From Karalla daura (lineage: Eukaryota; Chordata; Actinopteri; Chaetodontiformes; Leiognathidae): DNA of 64,000 nt. A program made the translations under genes and the position numbers. This document shows, one piece after another, positions 20,640 through 30,534 of this stretch; within the stretch, counting starts at the first letter, position 1, and each line of letters begins with the position of its first letter. The notes under the pieces were generated by a model. It saw nothing but the letters and a program-made list of their open reading frames with translations, was not told the DNA's origin and did no database searches. The stretch is from contig CM055188.1 of assembly GCA_029224185.1 (NCBI GenBank), positions 559,001 through 623,000 of the forward strand, given 5' to 3'.

Positions 20640-20930
20640 GATGTAAGTTTTTTAATGTGAGACATACACTGTGGGAGTTATAGGCCAAAACACATTGTCC
20701 TTGAATATAGCCCCCTTTCAGATGGACATCTGTATTTCTTTGGACCAGGGGACCAACCCCAAGTGCATAACACCCTTGCATGGTTTGACCTGTACTTCTA
20801 TCAACAAAAAAAATAAGAGTGGAAAAAGAAAAGAAAAAAGAAGAGGAAAAGGAGGAAAATAAAAATCTGAACCAAAACAATAGGATTCCCAGCATCGCTG
20901 GTCCTGGGAATCGCAGCCCCTAAATCAATA
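20640..20930. repeat. Dispersed repeat related to 10480-10760
   Basis: Reads as the reverse of the copy inside the shisa4-like intron: 'actgtgggagttataggcc', a purine-rich stretch at about 20810-20860, then 'ggattcccagcatcgctggt'. Family not named. Confidence 0.5.
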
Positions 20931-20989
20931 AATGCACTAAAAGTCCACTCGGTGCACCCTGGCCATACATTGTATGACTCAGTCTCCTC

Positions 20990-21570
20990 CTCCCGTTCAG
21001 CCCCGCCCTCGATGAGTGACTACTGAAGTACTGTTGGACGCAGCAACAGCATTCACCATCATACACATAATTACGCTTTTGTTACAGTCGTGGCCTTACT
21101 GCTCTGTCTTTGCTGACGGGACGAGCTCAAGGGGGGCATCATTTCTCTGGTTCTCCCCCTTTCCGCGACTCAACATGAGCCTTTGGACCCGGACTGAGGT
21201 GAGAGCAGAAATTTAAAGATGTTGGTAAAGGGGGTTGTTAATAGGCAGACAAGTATGTCCGACTGCTGTTGTGTCTGGAGCTAACTTCGCGGCCTCTTCG
21301 AAGTCACTGAACGGTGCATTAATACTGTAATTAAAGCGGTGTTTGGACCATTTCCGTTTTAGGCTTTAGATTCATGCTCGGCTGGAGATCAGCGGAGCAG
21401 CCCCATCCTCCCCCGGATGTTGTGTACTCAACGCTGAGTCTTGCACATGGCTCTTCCGAACGCCACAGCTCCTCCGGACTCAGTGCGAGGCATTTCCTCA
21501 CATTAAGGTTTTCGCAGGTTTATCAAAACATAGACTGGAGAGGCACTTAGGAACTCTTGAAGGTAAGGCG
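20990..21570 (+). promoter_or_regulatory. Candidate promoter and 5' exon block
   Basis: Locally richer in G+C and CpG than its surroundings. Two exon-end-like sites occur on the plus strand: 'cggactgag' followed by gtgaga at about 21198, and 'actcttgaag' followed by gtaagg at about 21561. The short ATG frames do not resemble a known protein. It may be the non-coding first exon(s) of a plus-strand gene; the PPP1R16-like exon at 55.4 kb, which has an acceptor upstream of its ATG, is one possible partner. This is inference. Confidence 0.3.
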
Positions 21571-21610
21571 TGTGCACATTTGCTGTTTACAGACGTGTGC
21601 TCACTAGAAA

Positions 21611-21612
<2 letters not shown>

Positions 21613-21672
<60 letters not shown>
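21613..21672. repeat. (GT)n(GA)n compound microsatellite
   Basis: About 15 GT units followed by about 15 GA units. Confidence 0.97.
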
Positions 21673-21677
<5 letters not shown>

Positions 21678-21699
21678 CGAGGGAGAGAGACATTTACTG

Positions 21700-22865
21700 G
21701 TTGTTTCACCTGCTGAATTTGGACTCCAGATGTTGACTTTTTATTGCATACATTTAGTGATCCTAACAAAAGTAGCATAGCTTGTGCATCGGCTGTCAGA
21801 AATGTTACAAATGGACTAGTACTTTGGCACTTTTCTTCATGTCAAGTGTATGATTATTGTAGAAATACCCTGGGCCACATCTGTATACAGCGCAATAGCA
21901 GAATTGGATTCCTGTGATCTCTAAGGAGCCCTGCTGCTCACTTTCAATTTTCCCTCTTCACTGAAAAGTGTTTTGCTGAATATGTTCACTGTAGTTGTCT
22001 ATCTTAACTGATGTGGAATCATTCTGAAATGGTGATTTGGCTGTGGCTTATGAAACAGGGTATCAAAGGGTCAAGGGGTCCATCAAAAGTCATTAGCCTG
22101 ACTGTCCCTAAATAGCATTTAAACATAGCTGACATGCAGATTAAAGCCAATATAGATGCAATATAAGCAATGCAAACCAAAAACCAAAACCACAACAAGA
22201 ACACCTATTTCCTGCCCATTAAAAGTACATTAGTTATATTTGAACTTGGAACATGTTCCATGACTTCCTGCTGCTTAAGACGTCTTCTCTGAGGTGGTGT
22301 GCTTGCATCCAATTAGAAACTGGTTTTTGCATGTCTTAATACAAACAGTTCTATCTTAGAGTTGCTTTCAAGGCTAGTTTAAATGTATTTCCCCATTTTT
22401 GAACGTGAAGCGTTATACAAGAGTTCCTCTGTATAGTTTTAGCTCATTACAAATTAATACTCTTTTACCTCTGTGCATATAAACCTATTTTCAGATTGAC
22501 CTCCTGACGTTTCAAGAATTGAAAATACTTAAGTGGTCAGTCACACATTGGTAAATTCCCTGCTATTGAATTCTTCATATTTGAAATCCTCATGTGGCTT
22601 TGCAGAGAGAAGACAAGATCCTTAATGTCAATGTACTGTAGATAAGATTTTAAATCTAGTTGATCAGGACTGTGTGAATTTAGCAAATTTTGCTGTACTT
22701 TGGCAAATCTTTGATTTGTAAAAGTCTGATGTTCATTAATTCATCACTGTTTACTTTTACAATATAATATATGATATAATAATAATACATAAGATCTAAA
22801 ATCACATTTGGAGGCATGCAGAGATTTATCTGCTGCACCTTTTTTATTGTACTTGAATGCTTTTT
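21700..22865. other. No gene recognised
   Basis: AT-rich sequence with neither a splice-bounded frame nor a clear repeat match. Confidence 0.5.
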
Positions 22866-22869
22866 ACTA

Positions 22870-23162
22870 ATGCTGTCAAATAGACATGTTAACGCATTAA
22901 CGCAAAATGCCAGCACAATTTTTTTTAACTATTAATTTAACTATTGTCTTTAAATATTTGACAATGTTTTTAATGTGTGATCAATGCACGGACATTTGAA
23001 CCTCAGGCCACTTCATAGTTTGGAAAATCAGGAAGCACTGCGCTGTTTGCGCACGAACAATCCCATGAACAGTAAGCCTATAACAGATAAAATAGATAGT
23101 ATTTTGAATGGCAAGTCCAGCCACAAAGCCTTGCCAGATGGTTACCTCGACAGGACAAAAGT
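22870..23162 (+). pseudogene. hAT element left end and N-terminal coding remnant
   Basis: 'gctgtcaaatagacatgtta' and 'acgcattaacgcaaaatgcc' are a hAT terminal pattern common in fish. The possible opposite end 'ttttaatcgattgacagct' is at 26800-26818. The plus strand then encodes NNPMNSKPITDKIDSILNGK and ALPDGYLDRTK, similar to the start of fish ZBED-like hAT transposases just before the BED finger. It is cut off where the rep-B copy begins. Confidence 0.5.
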
Positions 23163-25015
23163 AATTAGTGCTCCGAGAGGGAGCACTATCACTCTCCACC
23201 GTGTTCTTATTATTATAGCAAAATTTCGGTCTTCCGTATCTCGAAAACCGCTGTTCGCAGACACACAAACGATACATCAAAACGTGTGGCTCGGCCCCAG
23301 CAAGTGTGCTTTCCTTCGACCATGTGAAAACTTTCTTTTGGCCCCGCTAGTGGCCAAAAACTGGCAAAAAACAGTTAATTGGCCGCTGTCGCCAAACGAT
23401 CCAGATTTTGGACAAGTTAAATAGAAGATTTGTTCAGGACGCTCTCCTGCACGCGTTGGTATATAGCAGCCTAAAAATTGACGAAGATTGAAGATTGGTA
23501 AAAACCAGAAAATTCAAAAAATTGCCCTCAAACAAAAAATCACTGCGACGCCATACATTGATGTAGAAACTTCATTCAAACTTCAAAACGCAGGAAAACT
23601 TGTTGTCTCTTCCCTTACCCGACAGCGTGTTGATACCGTGTGTCGTTTTTCATCCAGGCCCTCTCAAAAACATGTGGGTTTGGGGCAGCTAGTGACTCAC
23701 TGGCGGGTACACATCTCGGAGCACTCTCGAAATTTCAGCTTGCTGGAATTTTCTAGTTGGTGCTCCGAAAAGGTGTATTGTTCTACACCGTGTTTGTTCT
23801 TCTTCTTATTATTATAGCGAAATTTCGGTCGAGTGTAGCTTGACAACCGGCCATCACAGACACACAAACGATGCATCAAAACGTGTGGCTCGGCCCCGGC
23901 AAGTGTGGAAATGTTCGACCCTGACAAAATTCCAGAATTCCAAAATTCCCTGCGGGGCCAAAAAGTGTTTAGAAACCGCAAAAAATCCCATAAGAAATGA
24001 ATGGGAAAAAGCAGAAAATTCAAAAAATCGCCATCAAACAAACATTCGCTGCGAAGCCGTACGTTGTCGTAGAAACTTCATTCAAACTTCAAAACGCAGG
24101 AAAACTTGTCGTCTCTGCCCGTACCCGACAGCGTGTTGATACCTTGTGTCATTTTTCATCCAGGCCGTCTCAAAAACATGTGGGTTTGGCGTTTTTTGAA
24201 AAGTTAGAGTGGGGAGAGACCAACTGTCAGAGTGCGGGATGACTGAAAAATCACCTCTCATTTTGCTCTTTTCACGCTGCTCCCAGCCAAACCGTAGGCA
24301 GTAGACAAATTCGTTTATAAAGTTTTGTAGGCAGATTTGTGCTCTCTTGTGCGATGCTGGCCATGAACCTGAGCGCTTTGTAAAATTTAAACGGCGAGCC
24401 TCAGAGTCAGGCCAGCGCAGCCTCTTCTCTCCATAAGCCCCCATTCATTTTCCGACCACTGCGATCAAAGTTAAACTTTACACTTCTACTCACGACTGTG
24501 GCCTCAGTGTTCATCGTACACACACCAAATCGCATCAGGGCGTTCCTGAGACTGTCCCCTGCGCGACGGTGTGCTCATATTCCAGATAGGTGCAAGTGTT
24601 GTCTCCGCAGTGCCAAATGTTTAGCACTTGGGCAATTTCGCTTTTTCCCATAAGAATGAATGGGAAAATCGGAACGCATCAAACAAAAATGCGCTACGTC
24701 GCCAAACTTTGAAGTAGAAACTTTATTTTAATCTCAAGAATTCAAGAAACTTGTGGTCTGTCTATGTACCGAGTTTCATGTTGATAGGTTTTATGGTTTA
24801 TCAGCAGCACCTTCTCAAAGCTCATTTGGTGAATTCCCTGCTCAGGTGTCTCCCCTGCTGACAGTGTCCTGCTGGAGCAGGCTGACCGATGACCTCATAC
24901 AGACACACAAACACTTCAGGCACACTCACACACACACTCGGTCTCTCTCATACATGCATGTTCATACAAAGTTATGGCCGAAAAGAGCAATTCTCCTTCG
25001 GCTTTGGGGGGGGGG
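23163..25015 (+). repeat. rep-B dispersed repeat, plus-oriented copy
   Basis: Starts with the hairpin 'agtgctccgagagggagcac' and repeats many elements of 1-1545 in reverse. Parts of it are internally duplicated (23200-23330 resembles 23815-23960; 23500-23680 resembles 24010-24190). Ends at 'gttatggccgaaaagagcaa' and a G-run (about 25006-25016). Confidence 0.75.
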
Positions 25016-25053
25016 GTCCCTTATGCATTGCAAATTTGCAATGCATAAGGGAC
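25016..25053. other. 38-bp perfect palindrome without spacer
   Basis: Arms GTCCCTTATGCATTGCAAA and TTTGCAATGCATAAGGGAC are exact complements with no loop. The palindrome abuts the G-run at the end of rep-B. Confidence 0.97.
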
Positions 25054-25274
25054 ATTCTTTTGTGTTAAATGGCTGTTGGGAATGGGAATGAAGTGTGAAG
25101 TAATGTAATGTTACAGTTAGTAAATTGGTATGCCCTTCTGTTATTTTTTTGTTGGGCTTTTTTGTGAGTTCATGATTCTGTATCTTGTTTTTCGATGCAG
25201 TTAGCATATATTAGTTACCTGAACAGAGAGTATTTCTCATTGTGGAAATAAACATGCATTTTTTACATAGATCC

Positions 25275-25444
25275 GTGCTTTCTGTGGCCGCTGCCATGTT
25301 GAATGAGTTAACACACGCCATGAGTTACGCGCAAGGGAAAGGAGTAAAAACGCAAGGAGGAGGGGCGGGCAGCACCATAGCGCAGTGGACGAAAATTAGG
25401 CTCAGTGGCAAAATCATATTAATTTAGAGCATTATCTTGATATA
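25275..25444 (-). repeat. hAT 5' flank shared with 35316-35482
   Basis: Nearly identical to the sequence upstream of the second Tc1-like copy, including 'tgctttctgtggccgctgcc', 'ggaggaggggcgggcagcac' and 'attatcttgata'. In the 35-kb copy this is the start region of a minus-strand hAT transposase gene. Confidence 0.8.
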
Positions 25445-26651
25445 CACTCACCGGCAACTTTATTAGGTACACCTGTCCAACTGCTCACTAACACTTAATT
25501 TCTAATCAGCTAATCACATGGCGGCAACTCAGTGTATTTAGGCATGTAGACATGGCCAAGACAATCTCCTGCAGTTCAAACAAAGCATCAGTATGGGGAA
25601 GAAAGGTGATTTGAGTGACTTTGAACGTGGCATGGTTGTTGGTGCCAGAAGGGCTGGTCTGATTATTTCAGAAACTGCTGATCTTCTGAGATTTTCACAC
25701 ACAACCATCTCTAGGGTTTACAGAGAGTGGTCCGAAAAAGAAAAAATATCCAGTGAGCGGCAGTTCTGTGGGCAGAAATGCCTTGTTGATGCCAGAGGTC
25801 AGAGGAGAATGGCCAGACTGGTTCAAGCTGATAGAAAGGCAACAGTGACTCAAACAACCACCCGTTACAACCATGGTAGGCAGAAGAGCATCTCTGAATG
25901 CACAGTACGTCGAACTTTGAGGCAGATGGGCTACAGCAGCAGAAGACCATGCCGGGTGCCACTCCTTTCAGCTAAGAACAGGAAAGTGAGGCTACAATTT
26001 GCACAAGCTCATCGAAATTGGACAATAGAAGATTGGAAAAATGTTGCCTGGTCTGATGAGTCTCGATTTCTGCTGCGACATTGGGATGGTTAGGTCAGAA
26101 TTTGGCGTCAACAACATGAAAGCATGGATCCATCCTGCCTTGTATCAACGGTTCAGGCTGGTGGTGGTGGTGTAATGGTATGGGGAATATTTTCTTGGCA
26201 CTCTTTGGGCCCCTTGGTACCAATTGAGCATCATTGCAACGCCACAGCCTACCTGAGTATTGTTGCTGACCATGTCCATCCCTTTATGACCACAATGTAC
26301 CCAACTTCTGATGGCTACTTTCAGCAGGATAATGCCATATGTCACCTCAGACTGGTTTCTTGAACATGACAATGAGTTCACTGTACTCAAATGGCCTCCA
26401 CAGTCACCAGATCTCAATCCAATAGAGCATCTTTGGGATGTGGTGGAACGGGAGATTCGCATCATGGATGTGCAGCCGACAAAGTTGCGCCAACTGTGTG
26501 ATGCCATCATGTCAATATGGACCAAACTCTCTGAGGAATGCTTCCAGCACCTTGTTGAATCTATGCCACGAAGAATTGAGGCAGTTCTGAAGGCAAAAGG
26601 GGGTCCAACCCTTGACTAGCATGGTGTACCTAATAAAGTGGCCGGTGAGTG
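25445..26651 (+). mobile_element. Tc1-like transposon, copy 1 (complete ends)
   Basis: The ends 'cactcaccggcaactttatt' and its complement 'aataaagtggccggtgagtg' are flanked by TA (25443-25444, 26652-26653). Length 1207 bp. A nearly identical copy is split across 35483-36552 and 40749-40885. Confidence 0.95.
25593..26616 (+). pseudogene. Tc1-like transposase, copy 1, broken
   Basis: The N-terminus (MGKKGDLSDFERGMVVG) carries the HTH region (ISETADLLRFSHTTISRVY), then RQFCGQKCLVDARG and the first catalytic Asp in VAWSDESRF. A stop follows in HWDG* (about 26091). The frame resumes with DPSCLVST, GGGGVMVWGIFSWHS and FQQDNA, then a small deletion at about 26335 removes residues after the second Asp. 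SPDLNPIEHLWD holds the Glu. In the undeleted copy I count 36 residues between the second Asp and the Glu, rather than the 34 of classic Tc1. One premature stop and one deletion make it inactive. Confidence 0.93.
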
Positions 26652-26653
26652 TA

Positions 26654-27630
26654 TTCTCATGTTGATATGAGTATTACAATTTGAAAAAAATCAGTTTAAG
26701 GTAGATTTAGAACTGATATTGATAGATGCAATCAATATGCAGGTCATCACGATTCACTATGATCAATCAATTAATTTATCATTAATCGTGATTAGATATT
26801 TTAATCGATTGACAGCTCACACACACTTGCTTTACTGTATGTATTATGTTAGGCCAAAAACTACAACAACGCTTTGTTGTGTGAATTTGGGTGCACCAAA
26901 AGCAAAACATCTTCATTCATGTTTCTGTGCAGAAGCTTCAGACTGTGTGTAGGGTTTTCAAGAAGTGAACCAACCAATTAGAACCAGCTAAGTATTGCAA
27001 ACAGGAAGTCAGCTCATAAAGATTGTGTTCAAGAAGGCATTTGAAGGACCTGGCATAGTATTATTCACCTTCATTGCAATGAAAAGCAGAGCATGCCTAT
27101 ATGGTCTAGTTTGGATATAGCAAACAGTAACTTTGACATTAAATTATTGGGATGCAGTGTTATTCAAAGTTGCCTCTAGACAGTATAGGTTTTAACATTA
27201 TCCTATCCCTAGTCTGCCAGAGAACTCCAAATCCACATGTAAAACTCTTTAATAAGGTGGAAAGAAGCTGCAAATGTGTGACAACAAATTATGACATAAC
27301 CACCCTGGAAAAATTGAAAAGATCTGAGGCAAAAAATAGTTTCTGGCACATTTCTAGGTCATAACATGTTGACAGCTAGATGATCTGATAAATGCACATG
27401 ATAATGATGAAATAATTACTCAAGATGGATGTATGTGGTACTTGGAAAAGCTAATAGGGTTTTCACTGCACTGAAAATATGTCAACAAATATGTCTTTTT
27501 GCCTACCATTGTTACAATTTTAAACACCTACCAGGGTTTTTCCTGGCTCAAAATGAGGCGGTATGAGGTGGTATCATCCTGACCATGCATCAACACGTGC
27601 ATGTATTCTGTGCATTCAATTGATTCATTT
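26654..27630. other. hAT-like right end, then no gene
   Basis: 26690-26820 contains 'attaatcgtgattagatatt' and 'ttaatcgattgacagc', a fish hAT-type terminus that could pair with 22873. 26820-27630 shows no recognised frame or repeat. Confidence 0.45.
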
Positions 27631-27638
27631 TTTTACAG

Positions 27639-27870
27639 GCAACATCACAGGCAACAACAGCTCAGCGGGTTCTGCAGATATAAGCCACACAAGCACCTCT
27701 TCCAATGATTTGGTCTGAATGAAAGCAGAGTGAAAACAAAGATGAAACTTTCAGTAAAACCAGCTGTTGTGGTGGTGATACAGTTAAGTGATTAAAAGTG
27801 AATCTCTGACAAGCCACTGCTTGTCAAAGATTCATTTTTCAGAGATCTGGAAAGATGAATAAAAATAAAG
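27639..27870 (+). CDS. Candidate 3'-terminal exon, gene unknown
   Basis: A good acceptor ('gattcatttttttacag', ending 27638) is followed by a frame encoding GNITGNNSSAGSADI and STSSNDLV, with a stop at 27716-27718. Then comes about 140 bp of possible 3' UTR and two overlapping AATAAA signals at 27858 and 27864. The order acceptor, short Ser/Thr/Asn-rich C-terminus, stop, polyadenylation signal is what a last exon looks like. I recognise no family, and a chance arrangement is quite possible. Confidence 0.3.
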
Positions 27871-27899
27871 TTTACTTTGCATTGTTATGCTCCTAATGA

Positions 27900-29240
27900 G
27901 TTGGAAACAGATTAACTTAACATACCCTTGCCTCACCGACTCACCCTGTTGTGGATTCTGACCCTCCAGAAAGGTCCCTTGCTATCCAGAAACCCTTGCT
28001 ATCACCAGTCCCTGCTTGTGAACCACTTCCAGACCTGACACAATTCTCATATATTGTCACTACCATGAAATATTACCTTTCAATTACCTGTTACGTTAAT
28101 ATGTCTGCACTGTTTCAGCTGGACCTTTTGAAGAGGATTAGTGGCTGCAAAAAACCATTAATGTTACTCTGATATGGAGGAATATCAGAGTAAACATGGC
28201 ACGCTTGGAAGAAGAAAAAGCAATATTTACCTGTTTGAACAACCAGGGATAATCACAATGCCGGTTACCAACAAGTGAAAAAAATCAGCTTTTTCGGTAG
28301 TTGTTCCAAGTCGTTCTGGTGCACTGCTGTTGATACAGCGCCTCCGTAGTGGCACAACACTGCAACTGCAGATAACCGCTAGAGCGATATCAATCGCTCT
28401 GGCTGGGGGCAGCACAAAATTAACTGGAGGCAGTTGCCATGCAGGAAAATCCATGCCTATAGAGTATTTGTGTATAATTTTCAACTCCAAAAGATCCTTA
28501 ATTATCTTTGGACATTGCTATCGCTCAGCACTAGCTGTGTGGTGTCACTCCCCTGAATGTCCCATACTGACGCACTAGACACCCTTCAGCGTCTGCCAAT
28601 TGACACTCTTGGCTCTGAATTGTCTCTTCCAGAAACCGCTCGTGGCAGTAACAGATGCTCAGAGCAGAGGCTCCAGCTTTCCATTCAATAATAACTGGTT
28701 ACAACATGGTGGTGCGAGAGACAATCTCATTGGAGAACCGAGAATCCTCTGCCCGGTAGTGCTTTTCTCACTAATTAAAGGATTTCTTTTAATGACGTCT
28801 TTAACATTTCTCAATGCAAACACATCAGTATCACTGAGGTATCAATAATAATTTAAAAAAGAAAGCAGCTTCATGTTGTGGTCTCAGCTTTCTTACAAAA
28901 AATACGAAAAGCGACATAAGCGTGACATATTTTTGTTTTTTCCAATGAAATTACTACTGGCCCGAACTGGATCGCTACCGTGTCTCTCTCTCTCTCGCTA
29001 GCTCTCTCTCTCCCTGTGCTCCGTGCAACTGTTTTCTCACCCATTGAAACCGGGGACATTTTCGGGGAAAGCTTTAACCGGGGATAAGCACGTCTCGTCA
29101 AGCTATTAATCACTTGCTTGCTCATTGACGGTTGTTGGCGGTTGCTAGGACGGTTGCTATGGAAGTTCTGACTTCCGGTTCCGGGTTGGTCTGTCTTAGC
29201 AGCATAAATATTGATGCCATAAAGAGAGAAAACAATAAGC
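27900..29240. repeat. Mixed dispersed repeats, no gene
   Basis: 28230-28450 ('tcaatcgctctggctggggg', 'gtagtggcacaacactgcaa') is repeat-like. 28545-28700 is distantly similar to the MITE at 51392-51955 ('gagcagaggctccagc'). 28980-29080 has a (TC)n tract and 'aaccggggacattttcgggg'. Frames here are not family-like. Confidence 0.4.
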
Positions 29241-29245
29241 ATGAA

Positions 29246-29305
29246 TAAGCACCCTTACACTAATGTGTAAGGGTGCTTACACATATATGAAATAAACATA
29301 TATGT
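29246..29305. other. Two consecutive perfect hairpins
   Basis: TAAGCACCCTTACAC, loop TAAT, then its exact complement (29246-29279). Next is ACATATATG, a 7-base loop and CATATATGT (29281-29305). The two are essentially back to back. Confidence 0.95.
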
Positions 29306-30110
29306 CATGGTTACACATATTTCTTTGAATATTGACTTGGTAGATGAGAATCTTAGAGCTCTGATGAGAGGATTGAAAGATTGATGAGAAGAAGAAATTC
29401 AGAACCTTGGAACCTTGGAAGCTTATTATAGATTTCGAGCCCTGCTTGAACAGTCGATGCAGGACTGGTTCTTGGCATAGGTGATATAGGCAGTTGCTTG
29501 GGTGCCATCTGCTGGAGTGGTAGCATCATGTCACCCTTGGCCTGTCATTCAATTGTGTGCACCCATCTCAGACTCTTCGAGAGGTAGTAGGAGTCTGAAA
29601 CTCGGCATGCTGGATGCTCTTGACCTCCTAATATATTTTGTCAAATTTCAGCCTCTTAGCCCAAAGTGTCAAGAAGATATTAAAAAATAACATTTAAAGG
29701 CCCGGTTTAGAAATGAGGGGCTTTGAAAGCTATAGTCAACTATACCATTATCATCATCACCATATGCAGCAGGGGAGGCCTAACTTTTCATCTGCATCCT
29801 CCTCAACACACTCACTGATCCATACAATCCATACTGGATAACACGGTCATACGAGTGATGTAAACTATTCATTCAACAGTCTGTCCAATTAATGTGACTC
29901 ATGCTGTCACTTCTGTGAGGCTCCCCCGTCAGCCAAATGGACATGGACATGGCCATGGCCTTTAAGCTCTGATATCTCAATAATCTTGGAATTATTTGCA
30001 AATAGGTCAGGGTAAGGGTAAACGTTATAAATCATAAACATTTACATTTATTAGTACTAGTGTAAGAGTGGACACTTACCCTAACCCTGCACACGATGAA
30101 GCTTCCCTGT
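29306..30110. other. No gene recognised
   Basis: Includes 'gcttgggtgccatctgctgg' (about 29494), which looks like a dispersed repeat. Nothing codes. Confidence 0.45.
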
Positions 30111-30400
30111 ACCATTAGAAGCAAAACAGCCCCAAAGCATAATTGACCCCCCCGCCATGCTTCACAGTAGGCAAGGTGTTCTTTTCTTCATAGGCCTGGT
30201 TCTTCCTCTTCCAAACATAGCGCTGGTTCATGGGCCCAAACTGTTGTAATTTAGTTTCATCAGTCCACAGAACACTTTCCCAAAACTTTTGTGGCTTGTC
30301 CACATGACTTTTGGCATACTGCAGTCGACTTTTCTTATTCTTGGGAGTCAGCAAGGGGGTGCGCCTAGGAGTTCTGGCATAGAAGCCATCATTACGTGCG
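30103..30400 (-). pseudogene. Tc1-like transposase fragment, third family
   Basis: The minus strand encodes TPKNKKSRLQYAKSHVDK, then VLWTDETKLQQFG (first catalytic Asp) and TLPTVKHGGG. This is the middle of a Tc1-like transposase. The second Asp and the Glu are missing, and I see no inverted repeats. It differs in sequence from both other Tc1-like families in the window. Confidence 0.88.
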
Positions 30401-30534
30401 TCTTATTGTCTGTGCTGAAATCGACAGTTAGGGTTACGGTTAGTTTAGAGATAGATAGATAGAGAAATAACCCTTTCCCTTGTCTTCTGGGACTATTCTC
30501 TTGCCTTCACCATATTTGTCGACACATCAGTAAA

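Noticed and set aside
22873..26818. A single 3.9-kb hAT element bounded by 'gctgtcaa' and 'ttgacagc'
   Set aside because: The ends are compatible, but I see no 8-bp duplication outside them and the interior is a mosaic of other repeats, so the pairing is not supported enough to call.
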